A DNA stretch of 64,000 nucleotides from Pedosphaera parvula Ellin514 (GCF_000172555.1 NZ_ABOX02000023.1:42381-106380), one strand, 5' to 3'; counted from the first letter of the stretch, positions 53,570-63,509 are shown. Notes: generated by a model not told the origin, from the letters alone. A program made the numbers and translations.

Positions 53570-54048
53570 CTTTCATTGCATCTGCCGCCTGTCTGAATGC
53601 TGCTTCCTTAGCTTCGGTGTTTTGATGCACTGGTTGATTACTCAACCCCATATCTCCTGCTCACAGGCAACATCGCCCGCAAAACAGATTCGGACGTTTT
53701 GGAAGGCGATTGTTTCTATACCGAATGCCGAAAGAAATTTCCGAATGGCAGGAGGGATTTTGGTTTGAGGCAAGGCGGAGGCCGCAGGCGCTATCCGTAG
53801 ATAGCGACCAGGCCGACAACGCCGCCTCAAGCCAAAAGCACCCTGCTCTCAAGGACTAATGAATTTTCTCCTCCCCAAGGCCCTGGCTTTTTCAGTCTCC
53901 ACTTTCATCAGGCTTATTGCCTCCTTTCATTCCGGTTCTTTTCCCCCATTCCGGAAATTAATTTTGGCATTCGGTATATCAGGTCATTCTCCCGCCTTGG
54001 AAGGATGGACCTGGCAGGTTAATGTTGAATTCTTTGGGCAGAAATTAA
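53570..54048. other. Intergenic stretch holding a palindromic repeat
   Basis: About 480 bases separate the Dabb gene from tRNA-Leu. A large imperfect palindrome lies at 53746-53850. Open frames across it (53529-53768; 53859-54200, the latter running into the tRNA) have no family support. The stretch between 53600 and 53740 shows nothing else. Confidence 0.5.
53746..53850. repeat. Nested palindromic REP-like element
   Basis: Outer arms TTTTGGTTTGAGGC (53758-53771) and GCCTCAAGCCAAAA (53824-53837) pair with one mismatch. A central hairpin GCTATC/CGTA/GATAGC lies at 53790-53805, with GC-rich AAGGCGGAGGCC and GGCCGACAACGCC between. Weaker pairing continues outward. This looks like a folded intergenic repeat of the REP/MITE kind; no transposase is near and no second copy occurs here. 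Confidence 0.7.
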
Positions 54049-54132
54049 TGGTGCGCGAGAGAGGACTTGAACCTCCACCCCTTACGGGACCAGATCCTAA
54101 GTCTGGCGTGTCTGCCATTTCACCACTCGCGC
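54049..54132 (-). tRNA. tRNA-Leu (anticodon TAG)
   Basis: Read on the minus strand, the acceptor arms GCGCGAG and CTCGCGC pair. The anticodon stem CCAGA/TCTGG holds loop CTTAGGA (anticodon TAG, decoding CUA), a long variable arm follows as expected for Leu, and the T arm contains GGTTCAAGTCC. The CCA end appears encoded (54049-54051). Confidence 0.95.
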
Positions 54133-54239
54133 ATCCTGCCGCAAAGATGCCAACTCCTTATCCACTCGGCAAGTCCAAGCTGCGGGTTCTTAACCGTTAA
54201 TGCCTCTTATCTCGTATCTCTTATCTCACGCTTAAAAAC

Positions 54240-54269
54240 AAAGGCTTGGGAATTTACTCCCAAGCCTTT
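54240..54269 (-). terminator. Rho-independent terminator of the pseudopilin gene
   Basis: A 12-base stem (AAAGGCTTGGGA with TCCCAAGCCTTT) and a six-base loop are followed, on the minus strand, by a run TTTGTTTTT. It lies 26 bases after the pseudopilin stop. Confidence 0.92.
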
Positions 54270-54295
54270 GAACCCAAACCGCTGAAAGGAAAAGC

Positions 54296-54691
54296 CTATT
54301 GGATATTGTGACCGGTGCCGTCGCCCGGGCTGCCGGGCAGGATCTTGCAGGCCGGCGGGGTCTGCAGGTCGTTAAGCTCGTAGCTGGTGGCAAAGCTGTT
54401 GCCCGAGTCCGAAGGGCAAACCGGGGCCGTGCTGGCGGTGCCGCGTCCCAGGTAGGCCTGCACATTGGCCAGGTTCGGCGTGGCGTTGCCGGCCGCCTTG
54501 TTCTCCAAGGCCCACTGTTGCTTGGCGCCATCAATCTGCTTGAGATTGCTGATGCAGCTGGTTTGTTGCGCCTTCAGGCGGGCGCGCACAAAGTTGGGAA
54601 TGGCAATGGTGGCCAGCAGCCCGATAATGGCCACCACAATCATGATCTCCACCAGCGTAAAACCGGAGGAACGAGAAATTTTTATCTTCAT
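54296..54691 (-). CDS. Type IV pilin-like / type II secretion pseudopilin
   Basis: The 131-residue product has a short basic leader ending Gly10, then FTLVEIMIVVAIIGLLATIA with Glu at position 5 of the mature chain, the prepilin peptidase and assembly signature. The globular part holds an NLKQIDGAKQQWALEN helix and a small Cys-containing loop with GTGHNI at the end. This matches the verrucomicrobial family of GspG-like pseudopilins with a short disulfide loop. It is a single gene; no other secretion gene is near. A terminator follows. Confidence 0.93.
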   Translation of the reverse strand: MKIKISRSSGFTLVEIMIVVAIIGLLATIAIPNFVRARLKAQQTSCISNLKQIDGAKQQWALENKAAGNATPNLANVQAYLGRGTASTAPVCPSDSGNSFATSYELNDLQTPPACKILPGSPGDGTGHNIQ

Positions 54692-55072
54692 ATTACGTTA
54701 GTTACAGTGTTTGCCACCGAGTGAACAAATACCTGATAATGGACACCTCGTAAGAGGAACTGTTCACAAAATCATGGTGAATTCGTGGTAGGAATGTAAC
54801 AGAGCAGGCCTCAAAAGCAAATCGGCTTCATTACGGAGATTTAGGCCGTAAAATTACGGAGAATGGCTTTTAAATTAATGCACCACAATGGGTTCAAACC
54901 GATCATTCAAAACCTTCCAAATTCGCATAATTCTTGCGGAACTCAGATCATCAGACAATAGGTCACATAACCATGTTCCTGGGTATTCAAGCTTACGCAA
55001 GAGACTGCAAAAAGAAATTTGAGAAACCTCGAGCAGTAAAGAATATGTCAAACTTTGTGGTTAAGAATTCAC
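54692..55072. other. Intergenic region upstream of the pseudopilin gene
   Basis: About 380 bases lie between the pseudopilin start and the end of the sulfatase operon, AT-rich throughout. A frame starting at ATG 54973 encodes 37 residues without features and is rejected. I see no clear promoter box, and no terminator at the sulfatase stop side. Confidence 0.45.
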
Positions 55073-56575
55073 CTATTTACCCGTGAGGATTTTGCGTTTG
55101 AATGGCCCATCCGCTTTGGGGTCAAAGTTTGGATTTGGCAATGGCATATCAGCTTTTACGCTCGCGCGCCAGGCTTGCAACTCGCTTTTAAGCTCCTCAC
55201 GTTTCAATGCAGAAGTTGATGCCAGGTCGTTTTTCTCTCCCACATCCAGGCGGAGGTTAAAAAGCTCTATTCGATTCTCCTCATACCACTCAATCAGCTT
55301 CCAGTCACCTTTCCTAATGGAACTGCTCGGAGCCCCGCCCTGATTGCTGTAGTGTGGATAATGCCAGAACAGCGGGCGCTCACCCATTTCCTTTCCTCTC
55401 AACGCGGGAGTGAAACTTATCCCGTCCAGATGTTGTTCGGGACGGGCAGGCAACCCCGCTATTTCCAGCAACGTTGGATAATAATCCGTGCTCATTACCT
55501 GGTGATCGCTAACACTGGCTGCTTTTGTGACACCCGGCCATTTTACCACCAAAGGTTCGCGAACGCCGCCTTCATATGGCCAGCCTTTCCCCGCGCGCAA
55601 CGGCATATTTGACGTGGGAGCTCCTTCTGCAGTCGAAAGGCCTCCATTGTCAGAAGTGAATATAATCACCGTGTTCTTATCCAAACCCAGCTCTTTCAAT
55701 TTATCCAAAACTCGCCCCACACTTTCATCCAGGCTTTGCATCATCGCGGCATAAATCGGCTGGTTCTGCACTTGCCGCGCGTTGGTATTTCCTTCAGTAA
55801 CGAACTCAGGCCCTTTCGTTGGCGGCAATTGCATCACCTTCTTCTGGTATTTTTCAATCAACCCTTTCTTTGCCTGTAGCGGAGTATGCACCGAATAATG
55901 TGACAAATAGAGCAAAAAAGGTGTGCCCTTCGTGTTCTCAATAAATTTCACCGCTTCGTCTGTCAATCGATCGGCAAGGTATTCGCCAACGGGTCCATCT
56001 TTGAGTGTTGGATTTTTATAAGGGCTGAAATAAGAACTGGGATGCCCCATCCCGCATCCGCCAATATTAATATCGAAACCAGCTTGTTCCGGCCAATGTC
56101 CCAGCCCGCCGAGATGCCACTTTCCGATGAATGCCGTTTTATATCCCCCTTCCTGCAACGCTTTCGCCAAAGTGATTTCAGCGGCTGGCAGCTCTGTTAT
56201 AATTTTAGGATGCTTCAAGATTTGATCGGGCTTGTCCGGCCGGCCCGGCAGCCAGTCTGTCAGATGCAATCTTGCAGGGTATTTGCCAGTCATGATGCTG
56301 GCTCGTGTCGGAGAACAAACTGAACAAGCGGCATAGGCATCCGTGAACCGCATCCCTTCCCGTGCAAGCCGGTCCAGATTGGGGGTTTCGTAAAAAGTAC
56401 TCCCATTGAAGCCGACATCCTTCCAGCCCAGATCATCGGCGAGAATAAAGACAAAATTTGGCCTGTCCGCTGCATGAACCCGCGTGGCACAAAGGCTGGT
56501 CAGGAGTAACGCCCAAACCAAATTACCTCCGAAAACAATGCGCTCTACGGCTGTTTTCATTATTTTCATTCTCAT
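55073..56575 (-). CDS. Secreted sulfatase (type I, formylglycine-dependent)
   Basis: The 500-residue product has a signal peptide (IVFGGNLVWALLLTSLCATR) and a sulfatase domain. Metal ligands Asp47/Asp48 lie in FILADDLGW. The motif CSPTR starts at Cys87, the residue converted to formylglycine, followed by ASIMTGKYPA. A second set includes FIGKWHLGG and VIIFTSDNGG with the Asp-Asn pair. It is coupled by an ATGA overlap to the upstream sulfatase gene. The pair probably desulfates polysaccharides; the specific linkage is not known. Confidence 0.95.
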   Translation of the reverse strand: MRMKIMKTAVERIVFGGNLVWALLLTSLCATRVHAADRPNFVFILADDLGWKDVGFNGSTFYETPNLDRLAREGMRFTDAYAACSVCSPTRASIMTGKYPARLHLTDWLPGRPDKPDQILKHPKIITELPAAEITLAKALQEGGYKTAFIGKWHLGGLGHWPEQAGFDINIGGCGMGHPSSYFSPYKNPTLKDGPVGEYLADRLTDEAVKFIENTKGTPFLLYLSHYSVHTPLQAKKGLIEKYQKKVMQLPPTKGPEFVTEGNTNARQVQNQPIYAAMMQSLDESVGRVLDKLKELGLDKNTVIIFTSDNGGLSTAEGAPTSNMPLRAGKGWPYEGGVREPLVVKWPGVTKAASVSDHQVMSTDYYPTLLEIAGLPARPEQHLDGISFTPALRGKEMGERPLFWHYPHYSNQGGAPSSSIRKGDWKLIEWYEENRIELFNLRLDVGEKNDLASTSALKREELKSELQAWRASVKADMPLPNPNFDPKADGPFKRKILTGK

Positions 56576-58119
56576 GGGCGGCTTCTCCCCTCCTTCCGCA
56601 ATTTTTCAAGTTCTGCCTGGTACTGTTTTGCCTTTTCAGATACCTGAATCGACAAATTGTTTGTTTCACCGATGTCGTCTGTTAAATCATAAAATAATCC
56701 ATCCGGATCAATTCCTGTTTCCGTTGCAGTGGGCTTGGAGAATTTAGGTCCTTTGCCAGGCTCAATAAACTTTTGATTACCCTTCCGCAAGGCCAGTACG
56801 AATGCATGCTCAACCACGTAGTCGCGGCCCATCTTTGAATCTCCCACGAAAGCTGGCAAAATATTCAAGCTATCCGGGCCATCTGCTTGATTTAAACGAC
56901 AGCCGGTCAATTGTGCAAACGACGCGAGGAAATCAATCTGGCAAATTAAGGCATCGGAGACGCCAGATTTTACGTGGCCAGGCCAGCTCAATATGAACGG
57001 CACTCGTGTGCCACCTTCAAACGCGCTATACTTTCCGCCGCGTAATGGCCCCGCCGGACGATGTCCGTTCAGTTTTTCACGGGCTTGATCCTGATAGCCA
57101 TCATCCACCACGGGACCATTGTCGCTTGTGACAATCAATATGGTGTTATCCTCGAGCTTTAGCTGCCTGAGCGTTTTGACAATTTCACCAACTGTCCAGT
57201 CAAACTGCAAAATCACGTCGCCGCGAGGTCCCATTCCACTCTTCCCGGCAAACCTGGCATTTGGAACGCGGGGAACGTGAATGTCATGCGTGGCGAAGTA
57301 CAAAAAGAAAGGGCCATCTTTATTTTTTTCAATAAAACCCACGGCCTGCTTCGTCAGGGTTTGCGCCAGTTCCTCGTCGACCCAGCGCGCCGATTTGCCA
57401 CCACTCATATAACCAATGCGGCTGATACCATTCACAATGGTCATGTCATGCCCATGACTCGGTCGCATCTTCAACAGTTCAGGGTGTTCCTGGCCTGTGG
57501 GATCCGATCCAACCTTTTCCTTGAAACTGACTTGAATCGGGTCTTTGGCATCCAGATCCACGACGCGATGATTTTCCACAAATACGCAAGGCACCCGGTC
57601 GGCCGTTGCCGGCATAATAAAAGAGTAGTCAAAACCTATCTCCAATGGGCCCGGCTTGATTTCCGTGTTCCAGTCGATTTCGCCATCGCCCAAACCCAGG
57701 TGCCACTTGCCCACTGCGCCGGTTTTATAACCACCTTTGCGAAGCATTTCGGGCAGTGTGGTCGAACCCGGCTTGATGATTAAATTCGCGTCCCCAGGTA
57801 ATATGCCGGTTCCCTTTTTGCGCCATGGGTATTCTCCCGTCAGCAAGGCATAGCGCGAAGGCGTACAGGTCGCCGATGACGAATGGGCGTCCAGGAAACG
57901 GAGCCCGCTCTCGGCCACTTTGTCGATGTTCGGGGTTTGAACTTTCGTGGCCCCATAGCAACTGACATCTCCATACCCCAAATCATCAGCCAAAATCAGG
58001 ACGATATTTGGCCTCTCTGCTGCTCGGCTTCTGCCCATTACCCCAAAAAATATTCCTGCGGCTGCAAGGCCGAGGAAAAGTTTATTTAAAATCCGAAGTA
58101 AAAGATCCTGGGAAGTCAT
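56572..58119 (-). CDS. Secreted arylsulfatase-type sulfatase
   Basis: The 515-residue product has a signal sequence (FLGLAAAGIFFGVMGRSRA) and a sulfatase fold: Asp45/Asp46 in LILADDLGYG, CTPSR with Cys85 as the formylglycine site, AVGKWHLGL and ILIVTSDNGPV. GDVSCYGATKVQTPNID is typical of arylsulfatase A-like enzymes. It is first in the sulfatase operon, overlapping the second by four bases. No formylglycine-generating enzyme or anSME gene is present in the window. Confidence 0.95.
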   Translation of the reverse strand: MTSQDLLLRILNKLFLGLAAAGIFFGVMGRSRAAERPNIVLILADDLGYGDVSCYGATKVQTPNIDKVAESGLRFLDAHSSSATCTPSRYALLTGEYPWRKKGTGILPGDANLIIKPGSTTLPEMLRKGGYKTGAVGKWHLGLGDGEIDWNTEIKPGPLEIGFDYSFIMPATADRVPCVFVENHRVVDLDAKDPIQVSFKEKVGSDPTGQEHPELLKMRPSHGHDMTIVNGISRIGYMSGGKSARWVDEELAQTLTKQAVGFIEKNKDGPFFLYFATHDIHVPRVPNARFAGKSGMGPRGDVILQFDWTVGEIVKTLRQLKLEDNTILIVTSDNGPVVDDGYQDQAREKLNGHRPAGPLRGGKYSAFEGGTRVPFILSWPGHVKSGVSDALICQIDFLASFAQLTGCRLNQADGPDSLNILPAFVGDSKMGRDYVVEHAFVLALRKGNQKFIEPGKGPKFSKPTATETGIDPDGLFYDLTDDIGETNNLSIQVSEKAKQYQAELEKLRKEGRSRP

Positions 58120-58539
58120 CGTATAACAGCATTTTATTTTTTATAATTTTCAAAGTTCACTGGGAGATAAAAAGATTAGCCGCATTATGCCCCCGCACAT
58201 CAACCTACTGCAATTGAATTGATTACTTTTGGACGGCGGCCAACTTGGGTTGGTTACAGAGTAGACGTCGCCAAGTGCACAGGCCTTCCCCGTGAAGTCC
58301 CACCTGGATTTATATTCCTCCCGAAATTTTTGCTGGTTGAAAAAGAGATCAGGCACCGCGTCAACCGGCTCTCAAATCAGACTGGACAGTTATTCCAACT
58401 ATTTTCAATGGTGGTGTTCTTTGGATTTTAGGTCGGGGAAACCGATGTGAGTGAAATCGAGATGTGCCGGCAAGAGTTTTCCTCGAGGTCGCCTCGATGG
58501 AATTCCTGGTCGGAACTAAAAACCCGGGAGGACTTAAAA
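58120..58539. other. Intergenic region upstream of the sulfatase pair
   Basis: About 420 bases contain the sulfatase promoter and the space to tRNA-Val. The stretch next to the start is strongly A/T-rich. No coherent gene, repeat or terminator is visible. Confidence 0.45.
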
Positions 58540-58614
58540 TGGTGCGCGGTAGAGGTTTCGAACCTCTGACCCCTACCGTGTCAAGGTAATGCTCTACCAC
58601 TGAGCTAACCGCGC
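58540..58614 (-). tRNA. tRNA-Val (anticodon GAC)
   Basis: Read on the minus strand the acceptor arms GCGCGGT and ACCGCGC pair. The D arm is TTAGCTCAGTGGTAGAGCA, the anticodon loop is TTGACAC (anticodon GAC) and the T arm carries GGTTCGAAACC. The CCA end appears encoded at 58540-58542. Confidence 0.95.
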
Positions 58615-58727
58615 ATCCCAAGCGGGCGGATAATCTGACAAATCCAAAGGTATATTGGCAAGCTCGAATTCGCCAGTGGATTTGTCGGTTGACTCCACCC
58701 CTTGATTTGGAAGATTTTAACCACTCT

Positions 58728-60281
58728 ATGGCAAAAATTCAACGTGCGCTGCTTTCAGTTTCAGATAAAACCGGACTGCTTCCCCTGGCTCAAGCCCTGG
58801 CGCAGGCTGGTGTTCAACTTATTTCAACTGGCGGCACAGCCAAATCCTTACGCGATTCCGGGCTTCAGGTAACCGATTTGAGCACCTACACCGGTTTTCC
58901 TGAAATGATGGATGGGCGTGTCAAAACACTGCACCCTAAAATTCATGGCGGATTACTTTACATCCGCGGCAATGCCACGCACGAAGCTGCCGCCCAGACA
59001 CACCAAATCCCGCCGATCGATTTGGTGGTGGTCAATCTTTATCCTTTCGAGCAAACGGTGGCTAAACCGGACGTCTCTCTCCATGAAGCCATCGAGAACA
59101 TTGATATCGGCGGGCCATCAATGCTCCGTAGCGCGGCCAAAAACCACGAAAGCGTGACAGTCATCGTGGATCCTGCGGATTATGAAGTGGTAGCCAGCCA
59201 AATTACCGAAGCGGGAAACACCACATTAGAACTGCGCCGAAAACTTGCAGCCAAGGTGTTTGCCCGCACCGCAGCCTATGACGGGGCTATTGCGGCTCAC
59301 CTGGCGAAGGCTTTTGAAACTTCGAACCGCCCTGCCCTGCCAGCTTCACTCAATATCCAGTCACCGTTGGCTCAACCGTTGCGCTATGGCGAAAACCCTC
59401 ACCAAACCGCAGCGCTTTATGGGGATTTTAACAAGTATTTCCAGCAATTGCATGGCAAGGAATTGTCCTATAACAACATTCTCGATTTAACCGCTGCTGC
59501 CAGTCTGATTACTGAGTTTAACGGAGACAAACCCACCCTGGCCATCCTCAAGCATACCAATCCTTGTGGTATGGGACAGGGAGCAAATTTGCGGGAAGCT
59601 TGGGAGAAGGCTTATGCGACAGATAAACAGGCCCCGTTCGGTGGAATTATCGCCGTCAACCAACCACTTGATCTTCTCTGTGCCGAAGCAATTGTGGAGA
59701 TTTTCAGCGAGGTAATTATCGCACCTGACTTTCATCCGGACGCCTTGGCTCTGTTACAGAAAAAGAAAAACCTGCGTTTATTGAAAGTGCTTAAAAATGT
59801 GCTTTCTGCAAAACCCTGGGACATTCGTAGCGTGGGAGCAGACTCGTTCCTGCTTCAGGAACGTGATCTGAAAATAACCACCGCTGCCGATTTGAAAGTA
59901 GTCACGAAGCGTCAACCTACCGAAGCAGAACTTCAGGCAATGCTGTTTGGCTGGCGCGTGGTCAAGCATGTAAAGTCCAACGCCATCGTGTACGTTGCTG
60001 CCGATCGCACGCTGGGCATTGGTGCCGGCCAAATGAGCCGCGTCGATTCCAGTCGCATCGCGGTCTGGAAAGCTGGTGAAGCCGGGTTATCGCTGAAAGG
60101 AAGCATCATCTGCAGCGATGCCTTCTTTCCATTTGCTGACGGCTTGATTGCTGCTGCTGAAGCCGGTGCCACGGCTGCCATCCAACCTGGAGGATCCGTG
60201 CGGGATGCTGAGGTGATTGCTGCCGCCGACCAACGAAATCTTGCCATGGCATTTACCGGCACCAGGCATTTTCGTCACTGA
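58728..60281 (+). CDS. purH: Bifunctional AICAR transformylase/IMP cyclohydrolase
   Basis: The 517-residue product starts at ATG 58728 (an upstream in-frame TTG is less likely). The N-terminal MGS-like IMP cyclohydrolase domain has [19 protein letters not shown] and [10 protein letters not shown] to [15 protein letters not shown]. The C-terminal AICARFT domain carries [27 protein letters not shown] and [27 protein letters not shown]. It performs the last two steps of IMP synthesis. No purine riboswitch is seen upstream. Its 3' end overlaps the FHA gene by seven bases. Confidence 0.96.
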   Translation: MAKIQRALLSVSDKTGLLPLAQALAQAGVQLISTGGTAKSLRDSGLQVTDLSTYTGFPEMMDGRVKTLHPKIHGGLLYIRGNATHEAAAQTHQIPPIDLVVVNLYPFEQTVAKPDVSLHEAIENIDIGGPSMLRSAAKNHESVTVIVDPADYEVVASQITEAGNTTLELRRKLAAKVFARTAAYDGAIAAHLAKAFETSNRPALPASLNIQSPLAQPLRYGENPHQTAALYGDFNKYFQQLHGKELSYNNILDLTAAASLITEFNGDKPTLAILKHTNPCGMGQGANLREAWEKAYATDKQAPFGGIIAVNQPLDLLCAEAIVEIFSEVIIAPDFHPDALALLQKKKNLRLLKVLKNVLSAKPWDIRSVGADSFLLQERDLKITTAADLKVVTKRQPTEAELQAMLFGWRVVKHVKSNAIVYVAADRTLGIGAGQMSRVDSSRIAVWKAGEAGLSLKGSIICSDAFFPFADGLIAAAEAGATAAIQPGGSVRDAEVIAAADQRNLAMAFTGTRHFRH

Positions 60282-60667
60282 TTTATCAACAGATAAATGA
60301 GCGCGATCTGGAGGGCTGTGATCAGTGCGATTCCGGCCCAGGTCAGCCATTCGCGCCAGCCCAGGCTCTTCTGACGCGTGTTGCTCAACCAAAAGCGAAT
60401 TTTGATCGCTCCAATTTCAATCAGGTCGCCATTGCGCAGCAGGACGCTTTCGAAGGGTTGGCCGTTCACAGAGGCAAGGGCTTTCGGTCTGGCAGCCAGT
60501 GTAAAACCAGTCGATGGATCGAAACTGAGTTCCAGATGCTGATCCCAAACCCCATCCTCCTCCACCTGAAGGTCCGCACTCGCCGACCGACCGATATTAA
60601 AAGGAAAATGACGGGCAACCTTTTCGCTGCCCGCCATCCTGCCGGAAAGGACTTTGAACTGGACCAT
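60275..60667 (-). CDS. FHA-domain protein with C-terminal membrane helix
   Basis: The 130-residue product holds an FHA fold: [50 protein letters not shown], then a C-terminal helix ([19 protein letters not shown]). The Gly-Arg and His of the phosphothreonine-binding face are kept, but the usual Ser before Arg-x-His is replaced (VWDQH), so binding to phosphothreonine may be lost. Its ATG overlaps the Wza-like gene's stop by one base (TAATG), so it belongs to the exopolysaccharide operon, probably reading or scaffolding the BY-kinase complex (inference). Confidence 0.85.
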   Translation of the reverse strand: MVQFKVLSGRMAGSEKVARHFPFNIGRSASADLQVEEDGVWDQHLELSFDPSTGFTLAARPKALASVNGQPFESVLLRNGDLIEIGAIKIRFWLSNTRQKSLGWREWLTWAGIALITALQIALIYLLINQ

Positions 60668-61341
60668 TAAAAGATACTTTTGGGGACGTACACTTGGTCA
60701 CCGGGAAAGACCTCCGGATTCTTTTTGGGATCCTCCAGGGCTTTCTTATAGTTCACAGTGATTTGCTTCCCGTTCGCGCGGGTCAGGCGAATTCTGCTTT
60801 TCCATGCGAAATCGGTAAACCCGCCAGCGGTATCGATGGCTCCAGTTACGGTTATCCGGCCACTGTAAACCTGACGATTGGGGCTCTTGACTTCACCACC
60901 CACGGAAAAGAAACGCTCCTCAATGGCAATATTTGCGGTAAGGTTTACGTAATATGCCGGCACATAGCGATCGTGAATTTCCTTTTCAATATCGCTAATA
61001 GTCCGCCCGGCAGCCTGGAACTTTTGGTTATACATCAAGGTGATGGATCCATCATCCTTCACCGGCTGTGTGATGGGTTGAACCGCATTGATAATGTCCG
61101 AGAAGGACACCGTAACCTTGTCCCCCACATGCAAGACACCCGCCTTGGGATCTTCAATTACTTCCTGCCCGGCGCTGGCTGATTTTGTCGCCGTTGCCGG
61201 GTGAACATTATCAGTCAATGGATTGAACTTGTAATCACTCGACTTACATCCAATCAACAACATGCCAGCCACCAGAATTGCAGCCCCAAATAAACAACGC
61301 CCTGAATTTTTAATCATTTGCTTTCTAGCTTTTAAAACCAT
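60667..61341 (-). CDS. Polysaccharide export lipoprotein (Wza-like, short)
   Basis: The product from ATG 61341 has 224 residues; an in-frame ATG at 61317 and a GTG at 61344 are alternatives. It has a lipoprotein signal with lipobox LIGC. The Poly_export domain follows (VLHVGDKVTVSFSDII, DDGSITLMYNQKFQAAGRTISDIEKEI), then a SLBB-like domain with FFSVGGEVKSPNRQVYSG and FPGDQVYVPKS at the end. It forms the outer-membrane exit of a capsule or exopolysaccharide system. It sits directly after the Wzc-like kinase gene (8 bases). Confidence 0.92.
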   Translation of the reverse strand: MVLKARKQMIKNSGRCLFGAAILVAGMLLIGCKSSDYKFNPLTDNVHPATATKSASAGQEVIEDPKAGVLHVGDKVTVSFSDIINAVQPITQPVKDDGSITLMYNQKFQAAGRTISDIEKEIHDRYVPAYYVNLTANIAIEERFFSVGGEVKSPNRQVYSGRITVTGAIDTAGGFTDFAWKSRIRLTRANGKQITVNYKKALEDPKKNPEVFPGDQVYVPKSIF

Positions 61342-61349
61342 CACTTTGC

Positions 61350-63509
61350 TTAATATTTCGGCTTGATATCCGTGCGAGCTTTGCCTTCACCGGCGTCAGT
61401 CGCAGTTTCGGATTCATCTTCATTCTTCGAGTAATAATCGTGGTAGTAACCGCTGTAATAGTAGTAGCTCTCGTCCTGGGACATGTTGATGTTGTTCAAC
61501 ACAATACCAATCAGATTGCCACCGACTTTTTCGATCAATTGTTTTGCACGAATATTCATCGGCTGCGGGTAACGGCGGTACTGGATCACCTGTAGAGTCA
61601 TATCCACTTCGCTCGCCAGGATGGAAGCATCGCTGACACCCATGATTGGAGGCGAATCGAAGAACACGTAATCATAGCGTTGCTTCAATTCAGTGATGAG
61701 ATCTTTCATCTGCGCCGAGCTGAGAATGCCCAATGAACTGCTCGGCAACTTGCCACTCGCCATGAAGTCGAGATTAGGCAAACGAGTGGTTTGAATCACT
61801 TCCTCCAGTGTGTTCTGCTTGAGCAGATAATTGGTCAAACCGATCGTGTTGGAAACATTCACGAGCTTGTGCAAGGTGGGACGGCGAAGATCTGAATCAA
61901 CCATTACCACACGGTGACCGCTCTGAGCGAACACAGTCGCCATGTTATAGACCGTGGTGGATTTACCTTCACCCGCACCTGCGCTGACCACAGCCATCGT
62001 GTTAAGCTTGTCATCCTTTCGGGAGAACATGAGGTTGGTGCGCAACACGCGGTAAGCCTCGGCATGAGGACTCTCAGCGCCCTCATCGAGCAGGAGCCCG
62101 ACATTCTGAGGAATGACCCCAAGCACGGGAGCTTGAAGCGTGCGCTCCACGTCGTCGATCGTTTTCACACTGGTATCCAAATACTCGATGAAAAACGCCA
62201 GCCCGACACCCACCACCAAACCGATAATAATTCCCAGTGCAATGTTGAGCGCCTTGTTCGGGCGAACAGGCTTGTCGATCTCTTCCGCCGTATCAACGAT
62301 TTGCACCATGGTAGTTTTTGGCAGAGCCCGGTCTACCTGCTCCTGTGCGGCGCGGAATTCCAGAATCTCGCGAAATTTCTTCAGATGATCCAGCTGGGAC
62401 TTCTCGATGAAGTAAGGCCGGCTGGATTCAGCAAGCACAAGATCATTGGACTTTGCTTCGTTGACCTTGTCTTCCGAATTCTTAACCACTGCCAGTAATG
62501 AAGCCACGCGTGCATCCATGCCAACCATGATTCCCTTCACCCGGTCATCAATCTTCGCGTTTAGTTCATTCACCAGTTTCTGCGTGCGCAGAACCTCAGG
62601 ATGTTTGTCGCCATAATCAGCGAGAAGCGTGACCAGCTTGGTTTCGGCCCCGATAAGATCCTGCAGCAATTGGATCAGAATGGCATCTGGTGCAGCAGTG
62701 GGAATAGCCTGTTTCAACTCATCTGACTTCAGTTGTTTCAACTGACTCAGTAATTTTTCCTCCTTGATGTATTGCGTCTCTGCATCAATTCTTAAAGTAT
62801 TGTAATGCATGACGTTCATCGGCTCCAAGGTCTGCTGAGGACCCGTGGCACTTTCGCCGCCGAGGTCGGTAACCTTCAAATCCTTCCGAAGCTTATCCAC
62901 TTTAGCTTCCTGCTTGGCGATAAGATCATCCTGCTCCTGTACCTGTTGTTTGAAAACTTTTATTCCTGCGCCCGTAATATCCAGCTTCTGGTCCAGTCGA
63001 TATTTTTGATAGACGATGGCCACTTCGTTGGCGATCGCGGCTGCTTCCTTTTTGTCGTTACTGTATATCTTGATTTCGATCAAACTGGTATTGCGATCCG
63101 GATGCAGTTCCATCATCCGCTTCAACTGAGCGCGGCTCTGAGAAGTTTTAAGCTTCTGACCATTATTATACTGTTTCCAAGCTTCATTGAGGTTCAGCCC
63201 TTCGATAACCCGGTCGAGAATGACTTCAGATTGAATCACCTCAAATTCTGTCTGGATGAAATAGGGATCGTAATGCCCGGAATAGTTCGGTGTCTGTGTT
63301 ATGCCAGGCACATCGGTGGTATCACCTTCAACCTTGATGCGGGCTGTACTGGAGAATTGCTCCGGCAAAATAAAGGTAACAATCGTTGCCGTGATAACGA
63401 CCAGCAGAAATACCGCCAGGATCACCGTCTTGCGAATACGAATAATGCGCCAGTAATCAAGAAAGTGGAGCTTGGCTTCCGGCGGCGCTGATGTCTTTAA
63501 AGGATCCAT
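61350..63509 (-). CDS. Polysaccharide co-polymerase/BY-kinase (Wzc-like)
   Basis: The 719-residue product has a Wzz domain with two helices (about 28-48 and 423-443) and a long periplasmic coiled-coil region between them. A cytoplasmic bacterial tyrosine kinase follows: Walker A SAGAGEGKST at 509-518, Walker A' VMVDSDLRRP and Walker B YVFFDSPP near 614-621. The C-terminal tail carries a tyrosine cluster with eight Tyr at 682-693, the autophosphorylation site known from Wzc. It controls chain length and export of polysaccharide. The operon continues to the Wza-like and FHA genes. Confidence 0.95.
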   Translation of the reverse strand: MDPLKTSAPPEAKLHFLDYWRIIRIRKTVILAVFLLVVITATIVTFILPEQFSSTARIKVEGDTTDVPGITQTPNYSGHYDPYFIQTEFEVIQSEVILDRVIEGLNLNEAWKQYNNGQKLKTSQSRAQLKRMMELHPDRNTSLIEIKIYSNDKKEAAAIANEVAIVYQKYRLDQKLDITGAGIKVFKQQVQEQDDLIAKQEAKVDKLRKDLKVTDLGGESATGPQQTLEPMNVMHYNTLRIDAETQYIKEEKLLSQLKQLKSDELKQAIPTAAPDAILIQLLQDLIGAETKLVTLLADYGDKHPEVLRTQKLVNELNAKIDDRVKGIMVGMDARVASLLAVVKNSEDKVNEAKSNDLVLAESSRPYFIEKSQLDHLKKFREILEFRAAQEQVDRALPKTTMVQIVDTAEEIDKPVRPNKALNIALGIIIGLVVGVGLAFFIEYLDTSVKTIDDVERTLQAPVLGVIPQNVGLLLDEGAESPHAEAYRVLRTNLMFSRKDDKLNTMAVVSAGAGEGKSTTVYNMATVFAQSGHRVVMVDSDLRRPTLHKLVNVSNTIGLTNYLLKQNTLEEVIQTTRLPNLDFMASGKLPSSSLGILSSAQMKDLITELKQRYDYVFFDSPPIMGVSDASILASEVDMTLQVIQYRRYPQPMNIRAKQLIEKVGGNLIGIVLNNINMSQDESYYYYSGYYHDYYSKNEDESETATDAGEGKARTDIKPKY

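Noticed and set aside
54973..55086. 37-residue plus-strand frame
   Set aside because: No helix, domain or ribosome site, and it runs into the sulfatase gene's end.
58361..58621. 86-residue minus-strand frame
   Set aside because: It is a translation of the tRNA-Val gene and its flank.
58620..58727. Possible purine riboswitch before purH
   Set aside because: The 108-base leader shows no three-way junction or conserved purine-aptamer core.
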